The notes beneath the pieces were generated by a model. That model saw only the letters and a list, made by a program, of their open reading frames with translations. It searched no databases and had not been told where the DNA came from. Positions 45,111-54,790 of a DNA stretch of 64,000 bases are shown piece by piece. Each line of letters starts with the position of its first letter. Position 1 is the stretch's first letter. The stretch spans positions 248,001 to 312,000 of the forward strand of contig SCUB01000001.1 of NCBI GenBank assembly GCA_004297465.1. The letters run 5' to 3'. The translations under genes were made by a program, and so were the position numbers. This stretch comes from Xanthobacteraceae bacterium. GTDB taxonomy: Bacteria; Pseudomonadota; Alphaproteobacteria; Rhizobiales; Xanthobacteraceae.

Positions 45111-45563
45111 TCAGAGCTGAAGCTGATAGGCGCGAAAGACCTCATCGCGCCGCCATCCGGCCTTCTCGTAGAGCACCTGCGCGGCGTGGTTGGTGTGGGC
45201 GGTCGAGAGTGTCAACCGCACCGCACCGGCGGCCCGGCCAAAGGCGGCGGCCTCGGCCAGCAGCCTTTGCGCGACACCGCCGCCGCGCGCGCCTTCGCGC
45301 ACGAAAAGATCGTTGAGCAGAAAGATGTGGCGCGCCGAAATCGAGGAAAAAAGCGGGTAGAGCTGCGTGAATCCGAGTGGTTCGCGGTCCGCGCCGCGCG
45401 CGATCAGGATAGCCGATTGCTGCTGCGACAGCCGCTCGAACAGAAAATTGCGCGCCAGCGCGAGATCGGGGGCCTGCTGGTAGAATTGCCGGTAAGCGTC
45501 GAACATCGGCGCGAGATCGTCGAGATCGACGATCTCGGCCTGCGTGACTGCGAAGCCGCGCAT
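45111..45563 (-). CDS. GNAT family N-acetyltransferase
   Basis: A 150-residue acetyltransferase. The acetyl-CoA-binding segment is LFVREGARGGGVAQRLLAEA, and the LSTAHTNHAAQVLYEKAGWRRD end is typical of the GNAT fold. The FTQLYPLFSSISARHIFLLNDL block points to a family seen next to purF or SDR genes in Rhizobiales. I start at the ATG (MRGFAVTQ) just after the purF stop codon, seven bases away, so the two may be co-transcribed. Substrate unknown. Confidence 0.87.
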   Translation of the reverse strand: MRGFAVTQAEIVDLDDLAPMFDAYRQFYQQAPDLALARNFLFERLSQQQSAILIARGADREPLGFTQLYPLFSSISARHIFLLNDLFVREGARGGGVAQRLLAEAAAFGRAAGAVRLTLSTAHTNHAAQVLYEKAGWRRDEVFRAYQLQL

Positions 45564-45570
45564 CGAGGCG

Positions 45571-47055
45571 TCAGCTCGCTTCCGCGAGCAGCGACAGCTG
45601 CCGGGCCGGCGCCTCGGCCTGGGTCTGGTCGGTGAGCGGGGTCGGGTAGTCGCCGGTGAAGCAGTGGTCGGTGAACTTCGGGTGCGCCGGGTCGCGTCCC
45701 GGTTCGCCCATGGCGCGATAGGTGCCGTCAACCGAGAGGAAGGCCAGCGAGTCGGCGCCGATGATGGCGCGCATCTCCTCGAGCGTGTGGGTGGCGGCCA
45801 AGAGCTTGTCGCGCTCGGGCGTGTCGATGCCGTAATAGTCGGGATGCGTGATCGGCGGCGAGGCGATGCGGAAATGCACCTCGCGCGCGCCGGCGTCGCG
45901 CATCATGCGCACGATCTTGACCGAGGTGGTGCCGCGCACCAGCGAGTCGTCGATCAGCACGATGCGCTTGCCCGCGATCGCGGCGCGGTTGGCGGAGTGC
46001 TTCATGCGTACGCCCAGCTCGCGGATGCTCTGGGTCGGCTGGATGAAGGTGCGGCCGACATAGTGATTGCGGATGATGCCGAGCTCGAACGGAACGCCCG
46101 AGGTCTGGCTGTAGCCGATCGCGGCGGGCACGCCGGAATCGGGCACCGGCACCACCACGTCGGCGGGAACGTGGCTCTCGCGGGCAAGCTCCGCGCCCAT
46201 GTTCTTGCGCACGTCGTAGACGGCGCGGCCGCCGACGATGGAGTCGGGCCGGGCGAAATAGATGTATTCGAAGATGCAAGGGCGCGCCGGCGTCGGCGGG
46301 AACGGCTTGTGGCTGGTGGCGCCGTGCTCGTCGAACACGATGACCTCGCCGTTCTCGATATCGCGGATGTATTTGGCGCCGATGATGTCGAGCGCGCAGG
46401 TCTCGGAGGCGAGGATCGGGTGGCCGTCAAGCTCGCCGAGCACCAGCGGGCGGATGCCGAGCGGATCGCGCGCGCCGATCAGCTTCTTGTTGGTAAGCGC
46501 CACCAGCGAATAGGCGCCCTCGATGGTGCGCAGCGCGTCGACGTAGCGTTCGATGAAGCGCGCGCGCTTCGACAGCGCCACCAGGTGCAGGATCACCTCG
46601 GTGTCGGTGGTCGATTGCATCATGGCGCCGTCGCGCACCAGGTTGTGGCGCAGCGTCAGGCCGTTGGTGAGGTTGCCGTTGTGGGCGATGGCGAAGCCGC
46701 CGACGTTGAGCTCGGCAAACAGCGGTTGCACGTTGCGCAGGATGGTTTCGCCGGTGGTCGAATAGCGCACGTGACCGATGGCGGAGTTTCCCGGCAGGCG
46801 GTCGATCACCTCGCGGCGGGAGAAGGTGTCGCCGACCAGGCCGAGGCGGCGTTCGGAATGGAACCGCGCGCCGTCGAAGCTGACGATGCCGGCGGCCTCC
46901 TGGCCGCGATGCTGGAGCGCGTGCAGCCCGAGCGCGGTGACGGCCGCGGAATCGGGATGGCCGAAAATGCCGAACACGCCGCATTCCTCGCGCAGGCGGT
47001 CGCCATTGAGGTCGAGATCGCCGGCTTCGTGCGAAGTAAGTGTCGTGGTGGCCAT
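45571..47055 (-). CDS. purF: Amidophosphoribosyltransferase
   Basis: A 494-residue enzyme for the first step of purine synthesis, making phosphoribosylamine from PRPP and glutamine. The N-terminal glutaminase nucleophile is Cys25 in LREECGVFGIFG, so about 24 residues must be removed as a propeptide to expose it. The PRPP-binding loop is IVLIDDSLVRGTTSVKIV. The segment ALQHRGQEAAGI is conserved. It follows cvpA by 35 bases, the classical cvpA-purF pairing. Confidence 0.97.
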   Translation of the reverse strand: MATTTLTSHEAGDLDLNGDRLREECGVFGIFGHPDSAAVTALGLHALQHRGQEAAGIVSFDGARFHSERRLGLVGDTFSRREVIDRLPGNSAIGHVRYSTTGETILRNVQPLFAELNVGGFAIAHNGNLTNGLTLRHNLVRDGAMMQSTTDTEVILHLVALSKRARFIERYVDALRTIEGAYSLVALTNKKLIGARDPLGIRPLVLGELDGHPILASETCALDIIGAKYIRDIENGEVIVFDEHGATSHKPFPPTPARPCIFEYIYFARPDSIVGGRAVYDVRKNMGAELARESHVPADVVVPVPDSGVPAAIGYSQTSGVPFELGIIRNHYVGRTFIQPTQSIRELGVRMKHSANRAAIAGKRIVLIDDSLVRGTTSVKIVRMMRDAGAREVHFRIASPPITHPDYYGIDTPERDKLLAATHTLEEMRAIIGADSLAFLSVDGTYRAMGEPGRDPAHPKFTDHCFTGDYPTPLTDQTQAEAPARQLSLLAEAS

Positions 47056-47090
47056 CGCGCCCTCGCTGTTAGCGGAAACCCATGGGGATG

Positions 47091-47747
47091 TCAGCGTCCC
47101 GCGGCCTTGCCTTCGATCAGCTGCTTGAGCCCGTCGCGCGCCGGCTTGGCGTAGCCGCCGTCGGCGGCGCCCGGCGTGCGGACATTTTCTGTGCGGCGCT
47201 CCGGCGCGCCGTCCTGGGGCTCGTCGTCGCCCTTGGGCTTCTTGAACTTCTTCAAGATGGTGTTTTCCGGGTCATCCGGCAACACCGACATCAGCCAGTT
47301 TCCGGTGCCCTGCAGCACGCCGAGCGATTTCGCGGAGCGCACCCATTCCGGCTGGCTGCGATCGGGCACCAGCCAGGCGAAGAACAGATAGGCCACAACC
47401 ATGATCAAGAGCCCGCGCGCCAGCCCGAACAGGAAGCCGAGGGTGCGGTCGAGCGCGCCGATGCGGCTGTCGAGAACCATGTCGGAGATACGCACGGTGA
47501 CGACCGAGGCGACGATCAGCGTGCCGATGAACACGCCGCCGATCACTGCCGCCGTCGCGATCATGTCGTTGTTGAAGTACTGCTTGGCCATCGGCAGCAG
47601 GCGCGGGAACAGCACCACGGTCGCGATCGCCGCCGCGCCCCAGGCCGCGATCGAGAGGATCTCCCGCATGAAGCCGCGGATCATGGCCAGGAGGCCCGAC
47701 AGCAGCATGATGGACAGGACGATGATATCGAGAAGGGTGATCGGCAT
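47091..47747 (-). CDS. cvpA: CvpA family membrane protein
   Basis: A 218-residue protein with four membrane helices in the first 150 residues and a long charged, flexible C-terminal tail. The opening MPITLLDIIVLSIMLLSGLL and the RGFMREILSIAAWGAAA segment are CvpA signatures. CvpA is linked to colicin V export and, more generally, envelope stress tolerance. I start at the family ATG, not at the open frame further upstream. It stands before purF in the same orientation. Confidence 0.92.
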   Translation of the reverse strand: MPITLLDIIVLSIMLLSGLLAMIRGFMREILSIAAWGAAAIATVVLFPRLLPMAKQYFNNDMIATAAVIGGVFIGTLIVASVVTVRISDMVLDSRIGALDRTLGFLFGLARGLLIMVVAYLFFAWLVPDRSQPEWVRSAKSLGVLQGTGNWLMSVLPDDPENTILKKFKKPKGDDEPQDGAPERRTENVRTPGAADGGYAKPARDGLKQLIEGKAAGR

Positions 47748-47931
47748 TGGCCTGTCAGTCCGCTGTTGGGTCGCGCGGGCGCCCTTGCGAATCGGCATCC
47801 GCCTGTCCGCCTAGGTTGACGGCGGTACCGCCGTCGCCGCAAGGCCGTCCGAACCGCTCCGCCGCCCCACGCCAGCGCCGTGCGTTCGGGGCTTCTATAG
47901 CCGGGCCGGCCGGCCGCGTCACCCCATCACG

Positions 47932-49380
47932 TTACCCGCCGCGGTGGGGAAACGGCCTCAGCGTGTCTTTTTTGCCGCTGGCCGCCTTTTGCCCCTGGCC
48001 CCGCGCCGCGATCTCGGCGACGAGCTGGGTCAGCCCGGACACCGGGTTGAGCGTCAGCCCGGATTCGCCCGCCGCGCCATCGGCCCGGACGGTTTCCGGC
48101 AGGTAGGCGCGGGCAAAGCCGAGCTTGGCGGCTTCTTTAAGCCGGGCCGGGGCCTGCGCCACCGGCCGGACCGCGCCGGACAGCGAGATTTCGCCGAAGA
48201 ACACCGCATCCGCCGGCAGCGGCGCGCCGGCCAGCGACGACACCAGCGCGGCGGCGGCGGCAAGGTCGGCGGCGGGCTCGGCGATGCGCAGGCCGCCGGC
48301 GATATTGAGGTAGACATCATGGCCGGACAGCTTGACGCCGCAGTGGGCCTCCAGCACCGCCAGCACCATGGCGAGCCGGCTGGGATCCCAGCCGACCACG
48401 GCGCGGCGCGGCGTGCCGAGCGCGGTCGGCGCCACCAGCGCCTGCATCTCGACCAATACCGGCCGGGTGCCTTCGAGGCCGGCGAACACCGCGGTGCCGG
48501 GGGTGCCGAGGTCGCGTTCCGACAGGAACAGCTCGGACGGGTTGGCGACCTCGCGCAGGCCCCCGCCGGTCATCTCGAACACGCCGATCTCGTCGGTCGG
48601 GCCGAAACGGTTCTTGACCGCGCGCAGGATGCGGAACTGCTGCGAGCCCTCGCCCTCGAAGGAGAGCACGGCATCGACCATGTGCTCGACCACGCGCGGG
48701 CCCGCGATCTGGCCGTCCTTGGTGACGTGGCCGACCAGGATCAGGGAGGCGCCGCTCTTCTTGGCGAAGCGGATCAGCGCCTGCGCCGAGGCGCGCACCT
48801 GGGTCACGGTGCCGGGCGCGGATTCGACGGTATCGGTCCACATGGTCTGGATCGAATCGATCACCACGAGGCGCGGCGTGGCGCCATGGCTCAGGGTGGC
48901 GACGATGTCCTCGACCGCGGTTTCGGCGGCGAGTTCCACCGGCGCGCTGGCAAGTCCGAGCCGCTCGGCGCGCAGCCGCACCTGCGCCACCGCTTCCTCG
49001 CCGGAGATGTAGACCGCGCGGTGGCCGGCGCGCGCCAGCGCGCTCGCCGCCTGAATGAGAAGCGTCGACTTGCCGATGCCGGGGTCGCCGCCCAAGAGCA
49101 GCACCGAGCCGCGCACGAAGCCGCCGCCGGTGACGCGGTCGATCTCATTGATGCCCGATCGCAGGCGCGGCGCGTCGGGGCTTTCGCCGGCGAGCGTCTC
49201 GAGCGCGAACGTGCGGCCCTTGCGTTTGGCGCGCGCCGCGACCGGCACGCCGCTGGCGGCGCCGGCGGCGTCTTCTTCCGCGAGCGTGTTCCACTCGCCG
49301 CAGGCTTCGCAGCGGCCCTGCCAGCGCGAATGCGCCGCGCCGCAGGCCTGGCAGACGAAGGAGGGGACCGCGCGCGCCAT
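47932..49380 (-). CDS. radA: DNA repair protein RadA
   Basis: A 482-residue RecA-like ATPase that helps process recombination intermediates. An N-terminal zinc finger uses Cys10, Cys13, Cys24 and Cys27. The Walker A motif is GGDPGIGKST (97-106), the RadA-specific KNRFG lies at 256-260, and a C-terminal Lon-protease-like domain without catalytic Ser follows (HDVYLNIAGGLRIAEPAADL). It starts six bases after the alr stop codon and precedes cvpA by 184 bases. Confidence 0.97.
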   Translation of the reverse strand: MARAVPSFVCQACGAAHSRWQGRCEACGEWNTLAEEDAAGAASGVPVAARAKRKGRTFALETLAGESPDAPRLRSGINEIDRVTGGGFVRGSVLLLGGDPGIGKSTLLIQAASALARAGHRAVYISGEEAVAQVRLRAERLGLASAPVELAAETAVEDIVATLSHGATPRLVVIDSIQTMWTDTVESAPGTVTQVRASAQALIRFAKKSGASLILVGHVTKDGQIAGPRVVEHMVDAVLSFEGEGSQQFRILRAVKNRFGPTDEIGVFEMTGGGLREVANPSELFLSERDLGTPGTAVFAGLEGTRPVLVEMQALVAPTALGTPRRAVVGWDPSRLAMVLAVLEAHCGVKLSGHDVYLNIAGGLRIAEPAADLAAAAALVSSLAGAPLPADAVFFGEISLSGAVRPVAQAPARLKEAAKLGFARAYLPETVRADGAAGESGLTLNPVSGLTQLVAEIAARGQGQKAASGKKDTLRPFPHRGG

Positions 49381-49386
49381 TTGCGA

Positions 49387-50556
49387 TCAGGCGCCGCCGC
49401 GATAGACGCGGTGATAGCGCGGGCCGAGGCTGGTGAGCACCTCGTAGCCGATGGTGCCGAAATAATTGGCGAGTTCGTCGACGCCGATGCCCTCGCCGAT
49501 CAGGGTTGCGAACTGGCCACGGCGCACGCCGGGCGGCGCGTCGGTGATGTCGATCGCCATCAGGTCCATCGAGATGCGTCCGGCGATCGGGCAGCGCACG
49601 CCGGCCACGATCGCCTCGGCGCTGCGCACGCCGTCGACGCCGCCGGCGGCGCGGAAATAGCCGTCGGCATAGCCGGCCGCGACGATGGCGAGCCGGGTCG
49701 GCCGCCGCGCCGTCCAGGTCGCGCCGTAGCCGACGCTGTCGCCGCGCTCGACGGTGCGCAACTGCACGATGCGCGCCTTGAGGTCGACTACCGGCCGCAT
49801 CGGGTTTTCGGCCTCGGGTGTCGGGTTGACGCCGTAGAGCGCCGCGCCCGGCCGCACCAGATCGAACAGCACGGTGCCGCCGAGGAAGATGCCGGAGGAA
49901 TTGGCGAGCGAGGCTGGCACGCCGGAGAACACGGAGGCGATCTCGCGGAACAGCGCGAGCTGGCGCGCGTTGAGCGGATGACCCGGCGTCTCGGCGCAGG
50001 CGAAATGGCTCATCACCAGGGTAAAACCGTGATGTCCGGCCTTGACGCGTCCCGCCAGCGCCAGCGCATCGCCCAGCCCCATGCCGAGACGGTTCATGCC
50101 GGTATCGACATGGATCGCGGCGCCGCCGTTCCAGCCATGGCCGCGGCAGAAGCTTTCCCAGTCGGCGAGTTCGGCAAGGTCGCCGATCACCGGCCGGATG
50201 TTGTGCGCGGCGAACATTGCCCCGCATCCGGTGAAGTAGCCGTCGAGCGCATAGATGTCGGCGTGCGGCGCGGCGGCGCGGGCGTGGCGCGCCTCATCGA
50301 TCGTGGCGACGAAAAACGTCTTGCAGCCGGCGCCCGTGAGCGCGCGCGTCACCGGCTCCAGCCCGCAGCCATAGGCGTCGGCCTTGACCACGGCGGCGGT
50401 TTCCGCCGGCACCGCCTCTTTCGCCAGCAGTCGCCAGTTGGCGACGACGGCGTCGAGATCGACGGTGAGAATGCCGTTGGCGGAAAACTCCGCCGGCACC
50501 GGCGCGGCGCCGGCCGCGTCAGGCGCGGGCGCTAGAGTGGGAAAGGGATTCGGCAT
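49387..50556 (-). CDS. alr: Alanine racemase
   Basis: A 389-residue PLP enzyme that makes D-alanine for peptidoglycan. The PLP lysine is Lys58 (AAVVKADAYGCG), and the second catalytic residue is the Tyr of GDSVGYGATW; the metal or carboxylate segment GRISMDLMAIDITD is also present. About 20 Pro/Ala-rich residues precede the usual start. The open frame reaches 60 bases upstream, but I choose the ATG of MPNPFPTL. It lies between dnaB and radA on the same strand. Confidence 0.95.
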   Translation of the reverse strand: MPNPFPTLAPAPDAAGAAPVPAEFSANGILTVDLDAVVANWRLLAKEAVPAETAAVVKADAYGCGLEPVTRALTGAGCKTFFVATIDEARHARAAAPHADIYALDGYFTGCGAMFAAHNIRPVIGDLAELADWESFCRGHGWNGGAAIHVDTGMNRLGMGLGDALALAGRVKAGHHGFTLVMSHFACAETPGHPLNARQLALFREIASVFSGVPASLANSSGIFLGGTVLFDLVRPGAALYGVNPTPEAENPMRPVVDLKARIVQLRTVERGDSVGYGATWTARRPTRLAIVAAGYADGYFRAAGGVDGVRSAEAIVAGVRCPIAGRISMDLMAIDITDAPPGVRRGQFATLIGEGIGVDELANYFGTIGYEVLTSLGPRYHRVYRGGA

Positions 50557-50683
50557 CCGGTCTGATCCGTCCGCGATCGCGCGCACGCGCTGTTTTTCGG
50601 CGCACATTGCGCGCATTCACCATACGCAGCGTGGCGCGACGGTTCAACCCGCGCGCGTGGCGTTGCCGTGCGCCAGCGCCGTC

Positions 50684-52174
50684 TCAATGATGGGCCACGT
50701 CGCGCGCCAGATCGCCGAACCGGGTGACGCTGGCGTCGAAGTGCAGTTCGACCGTGCCGGTGGGACCGTGGCGCTGCTTGCCGATGATGACCTCGGCCTT
50801 GCCGTGCACCAGCGCCATCTCGGTCATCCACTTTTCATGCTCGGGCGTGCCGGGACGCGGTTCCTTGTTGGCGAGGTAGTATTCCTCGCGGAACACGAAC
50901 AGCACCACGTCGGCGTCCTGCTCGATCGAGCCCGATTCGCGCAGGTCGGAGAGTTGCGGCCGCTTGTCGTCGCGGTTCTCGACCTGACGCGACAATTGCG
51001 ACAGCGCCAGGACCGGCACGTTCAGCTCCTTGGCCAGCGCCTTGAGGTTGGTGGTGATCTCGGTGACTTCCTGCACCCGGCTTTCCGACTGGCGCCGCGC
51101 CGAGCCCTGCAGGAGCTGGATGTAGTCCACCACCAGGAGGTCGAGGCCCTTCTGGCGCTTCAGCCGCCGCGCGCGCGCCGCGAGCTGGGCGATCGAGAGG
51201 CCGCCGGTTTCGTCGACGTAGAACTTCAGGTCTTGCAGCTCGATGGTGTGGTCCTTGATGGTCTCGAAGTCGGCCTCGGTGATGCCGCCGCGCCGGATCG
51301 TCGACGAGGAAATGCCGGTGCGCTCGGCGATGATGCGGGTGGCGAGCTGCTCGGCCGACATTTCCAGCGAGAAGAAGCCGACGATGCCGCCATTGACCGT
51401 CTTCATGTGGCCGTCGGGACTGATCTCGCCGCGCCAGGCGTGGGCGATGTTGTAGGCGATGTTGGTGGCGAGCGCGGTCTTGCCCATGCCGGGGCGTCCG
51501 GCGACGATGATCAGGTCGGATGACTGCAGGCCGCCCATCTTGGCGTCGAGATCGCGCAAGCCTGTGGCGATGCCGGACAGCCTGCCGTCGCGCTGGTAGG
51601 CGCGCGCCGCCATGTCGACGGCGGTGGTGAGCGCCTGGGCGAAACGCTGGAAACCGCCGTCGTAGCGGCCGGTCTCGGCCAGTTCGTAGAGGCGGCGTTC
51701 GGCATCCTCGATCTGCGCGCGCGGCGCGAAATCCACCGGCGCATCGAACGCGACATTGACCATGTCCTCGCCGATGCGGATGAGGTCGCGGCGCTGCGCG
51801 AGGTCGTAGATGGTGCGGCCGTAGTCGTGGGCGTTGATGATGGTGGTGGCTTCGGCGGCGAGGCGCGCGAGATACTGCGCCACCGTGACGCCGCCGAGGT
51901 CGAGGTCGGCGGGCAGGAAGGTTTTCAGCGTGATCGGCGTCGCGATCTTGTTGGCGCGGATCAGGCTGGCGGCGACCTCGTAGATGTGCTGGTGCAGCGG
52001 TTCGAAGAAATGACGCGGCTCGAGGAAGTCCGAGACGCGGTAGAACGCGTCGTTGTTGACGAGGATGGCGCCCAGCAGGCCCTGCTCGGCCTCGATGTTG
52101 TGAGGCGCGGTGCGGTAGCCCGGCGTGGCGGTGGGGGGCGCGAGCTTGAGCGCGGTCGAATCAGCGGCGGCCAT
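50684..52174 (-). CDS. dnaB: Replicative DNA helicase DnaB
   Basis: A 496-residue hexameric helicase that unwinds DNA at the replication fork. The N-terminal primase-interacting domain has PHNIEAEQGLLGAILVNNDAF. The RecA-like domain has Walker A VAGRPGMGKTALATN, GFFSLEMSAEQLATR, and Walker B LLVVDYIQLLQG. No intein interrupts it. The alr gene follows 127 bases downstream. Its loader DciA is encoded about 16 kb to the left. Confidence 0.97.
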   Translation of the reverse strand: MAAADSTALKLAPPTATPGYRTAPHNIEAEQGLLGAILVNNDAFYRVSDFLEPRHFFEPLHQHIYEVAASLIRANKIATPITLKTFLPADLDLGGVTVAQYLARLAAEATTIINAHDYGRTIYDLAQRRDLIRIGEDMVNVAFDAPVDFAPRAQIEDAERRLYELAETGRYDGGFQRFAQALTTAVDMAARAYQRDGRLSGIATGLRDLDAKMGGLQSSDLIIVAGRPGMGKTALATNIAYNIAHAWRGEISPDGHMKTVNGGIVGFFSLEMSAEQLATRIIAERTGISSSTIRRGGITEADFETIKDHTIELQDLKFYVDETGGLSIAQLAARARRLKRQKGLDLLVVDYIQLLQGSARRQSESRVQEVTEITTNLKALAKELNVPVLALSQLSRQVENRDDKRPQLSDLRESGSIEQDADVVLFVFREEYYLANKEPRPGTPEHEKWMTEMALVHGKAEVIIGKQRHGPTGTVELHFDASVTRFGDLARDVAHH

Positions 52175-52359
52175 GATGCGATGAATGGTGTCCGGGTTTC
52201 GGGCAAATCAGTGGCGCAAAACGCCGCGCCGCGCCACAGGAGTTGCAAAACCATCGCCGCTCTTCACACCCTGGCGAAAATGCCGGGGCCCACGCGCGCA
52301 TTTGGCTTGACGGGCAACCCGCGCGGCGGCATGCGGCGATTCCGCAAAAAACGCGAGCC

Positions 52360-53610
52360 TCATTCGCCGGCGAGCGAGAGCGGCGGCGAGGCGACGGTTT
52401 CGCGGTCGCGCAGTCGGGCTTCCTCGCGCGCGAGATAGTCGCGGGTCATGGGCACGACGTCCTGGCGCCTGGTGAGCTGGATCTGGAAGTTCATCAACGC
52501 CTGCTTGCGGAAGGCCATTTCCGAGCAGGCGAGATAAAATTCCCACATGCGGACGAAGCGCGCGTCGTAAAGCCGTTCGACCTGCTCGCGGTGGGCCAGG
52601 AACCGCTCGCGCCAGATTTTAAGTGTCTCGGCATAGTGCAGCCGCAGGATCTCGATGTCGGTGACGAGTAGCCCGGCGCGCTCGATCGCGGGCAGCACCT
52701 CGGACAGCGCCGGGATGTAGCCGCCGGGGAAAATATACTTGGCGATCCAGGGGTTGGTGTAGCTGGGCCGTTCCGAACGGCCGATCGAATGCAGCACCAT
52801 CACGCCGTTCTCGTCGAGCAGTTCGGCGCATTTGCGAAAAAAACGGTCGTAGTGATCGATGCCGACATGCTCGAACATGCCGACCGAGACGATGCGGTCG
52901 AAGCAGCCGGCGGTGTCGCGGTAATCCTCCAGATGGAAAGCCGCGCGGTTGTCGAGCCGCCGCTCGACTGCGCGCTGGCGCGCGACGCGGAACTGCTCCT
53001 CCGACAGCGTGATTCCGGTCACGTGGGCCCCGGCGGCCTCGGCCATGTACAGCGCCAGCCCGCCCCAGCCGCTGCCGATGTCCAGCACGCGCTGGCCCGG
53101 CGTGAGCAGCAGCTTGGCGGCAAGATGGCGCTTCTTGGCGAGTTGCGCGTCGTCAAGACTGGCCTGCGGCCGGTCGAAATAGGCACAGCTGTATTGACGG
53201 TCGGAATCGAGAAACAGGGCGTAGAGCCGGCCATCGAGGTTGTAATGATGGGCAACGTTGCGCCGCGCCCGGCGCCGCGGATTGAACTGATTGAGGTGCC
53301 GCATCAGATAGCGCAGGAGCTCGCGCGGGCGCGCCCAGTGCGGCAGCACGGCCGGCTGGCCCATCAGGATGGCCAGCGCGTCGGCTAGGCTGCCATCCTC
53401 GATGACGATGCCGCCGTTCATGTAGGCTTCGCCCAGGCGCAATTCGGGATCGAGCAGTATGCCCCATTGTGCGGTGCGGCGGGTGAAGCGCATCGTAACC
53501 GGGCGCCCCCGGCCGTCGCCGCAGGTAAACGTGCGGCCGCTTGCGAGGATGACGGTCAGCGCTCCGTTGCGAACGAAGGCCTGCAGGACACGTCGCAAAA
53601 CCTGCTCCAT
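52360..53610 (-). CDS. cfa: Cyclopropane-fatty-acyl-phospholipid synthase family methyltransferase
   Basis: A 416-residue SAM-dependent methyltransferase of the CFA synthase family, which adds a methylene group across double bonds of membrane lipids. The SAM loop is VLDIGSGWGGLALYMAEAAG; GITLSEEQ, FDRIVSVGMFEHVG and KYIFPGGYIPALSEV are family signatures. Two in-frame ATGs are possible; I use the inner one (MEQVLRR), nine bases after GGAG. Alphaproteobacteria often hold several paralogues, and this could act on other lipids. It is divergent from the CxxCH protein across 259 bp. Confidence 0.9.
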   Translation of the reverse strand: MEQVLRRVLQAFVRNGALTVILASGRTFTCGDGRGRPVTMRFTRRTAQWGILLDPELRLGEAYMNGGIVIEDGSLADALAILMGQPAVLPHWARPRELLRYLMRHLNQFNPRRRARRNVAHHYNLDGRLYALFLDSDRQYSCAYFDRPQASLDDAQLAKKRHLAAKLLLTPGQRVLDIGSGWGGLALYMAEAAGAHVTGITLSEEQFRVARQRAVERRLDNRAAFHLEDYRDTAGCFDRIVSVGMFEHVGIDHYDRFFRKCAELLDENGVMVLHSIGRSERPSYTNPWIAKYIFPGGYIPALSEVLPAIERAGLLVTDIEILRLHYAETLKIWRERFLAHREQVERLYDARFVRMWEFYLACSEMAFRKQALMNFQIQLTRRQDVVPMTRDYLAREEARLRDRETVASPPLSLAGE

Positions 53611-53869
53611 GGGAGGAATCTCCATGTTGCACCCTGCGATATAAACGTCGCTCGCGCGCAAGTGGTTGCGCGCTCCGCTGTTTTTAGCCCACCCCACACG
53701 ACTTTCCAGAGGTCATTTAAGCAAATAAATCCCTCATCAACAATGCGGAAATGATGTTGCCGCTTTTGCCGCGGCGATGCGGCGAGGGCTGAATTCCGGC
53801 TTCCAATCGCGCCACAATGCGTTAAATGTGACCGCGCTCGGACATAATCCTAAACGGAGCGGGATCTTC

Positions 53870-54694
53870 ATGGCGCGGCGGATGGCTAGCATTGCGGCGG
53901 TATTGCTGGTGCAGGCCGCCGGCCCGGTGCCGGCCTTTGCCCAGAGCAACCTGCAGGCCGGCAAGTCGCCCGCCGAGATTTTTTCCAGCACCTGCTCGGT
54001 GTGCCACAAGAGTCCGCGTGGGTTGGTGCGCTCGCTGGCGCCGGGATCGGTGGCCGGATTCCTGCGCCAGCACTACACCCCCAGCAGCGAGATGGCGTCG
54101 ATGCTGGCCGGCTATGTCACGGCCGGCCGCCCCGGCGATCCGCCCAATCCGGCCCGCGTGCCGGGCGGTGCCAAACCCGAGGCGAAGCCCGAGGCCAAGC
54201 CCGAAGCCAAGCCCGAGGCTGCACCTGAACCCGCCGGCGAACCGCATGGCGGGGCGAGGGCGCAGCGCCGGCCCCGCCAGTCTGTTCCTCCCGATGCCCA
54301 GCAAGGTCAGTCGGCCGGTCTCGGAGTCACCGCGCCGGTCGAGGGCGCGAAACCCCATCCGGGCGCTGCGGCCAAGTCCAGGACCGCGAAGAAGAAGGGC
54401 GGCAAGCACGAGCCCGAACCCGTCGCGGCGCCTGTGCCCTTACCAGAACCCGCGCCGGCCGAAACCGCCGCGGCGCCTGCCTCGCCTCCGCCCGAGCCTG
54501 CAGCGCCGACGCCGCAGGTTGTCAGCATGCCGCCGCCGCCCGAACCGCCGCAGCCGTCATCGGCCCCGCCCACGGTGGCAAGCCTGCCGCGCGCGCCCGA
54601 CGTGTTGCCGGCGGTGCCGCCCGTACCGCCGGCGGCACCGGCCATGACGACCGGCGGCACTCCGCCGATGCCTCCCGAGCCGCTGGGACAATAG
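53870..54694 (+). CDS. Exported CxxCH protein with KPEA repeats and Pro-rich tail
   Basis: A 274-residue exported protein. A signal peptide (cleavage after AFA, about 24) is followed by a short cytochrome c-like part with one haem motif, C42-SVC-H46, in FSSTCSVCHKSPRGL, and HYTPSSEMASMLAGYV. The KPEA unit is repeated four times at about residues 102-117. The remaining 150 residues are Pro/Ala-rich low complexity with a basic patch (KSRTAKKKGGKHEPE). The cytochrome domain is very small and lacks an obvious distal Met ligand, unless Met75 or Met78 serves. I do not recognise a named family. CGGAGCGGG precedes the ATG. Confidence 0.75.
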   Translation: MARRMASIAAVLLVQAAGPVPAFAQSNLQAGKSPAEIFSSTCSVCHKSPRGLVRSLAPGSVAGFLRQHYTPSSEMASMLAGYVTAGRPGDPPNPARVPGGAKPEAKPEAKPEAKPEAAPEPAGEPHGGARAQRRPRQSVPPDAQQGQSAGLGVTAPVEGAKPHPGAAAKSRTAKKKGGKHEPEPVAAPVPLPEPAPAETAAAPASPPPEPAAPTPQVVSMPPPPEPPQPSSAPPTVASLPRAPDVLPAVPPVPPAAPAMTTGGTPPMPPEPLGQ

Positions 54695-54703
54695 CCCACG
54701 CAT

Positions 54704-54742
54704 AAAAAAACGGCATCGGAGCAATCCGATGCCGTTGTCTTT
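54704..54742. terminator. Bidirectional Rho-independent terminator
   Basis: A 10-bp stem (54711-54720 with 54725-54734) plus flanking A-T pairs has a GCAA loop. Seven A's precede it and a T-rich stretch follows, so it can stop both the CxxCH gene and the convergent rpsF-rplI operon. Confidence 0.92.
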
Positions 54743-54790
54743 TGATCTTCTGCAAGAAGCCGGTGGCCTGAAAATCCCGGTTTCCGGGGA

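Noticed and set aside
50684-52174. Possible intein in DnaB
   Set aside because: DnaB is a common intein host, but length is normal and the Walker A and B regions are uninterrupted.
53870-54694. KPEA-coding repeats as a CRISPR or other DNA repeat array
   Set aside because: The repeats are short, adjacent and in frame within a protein gene; no spacers are present.
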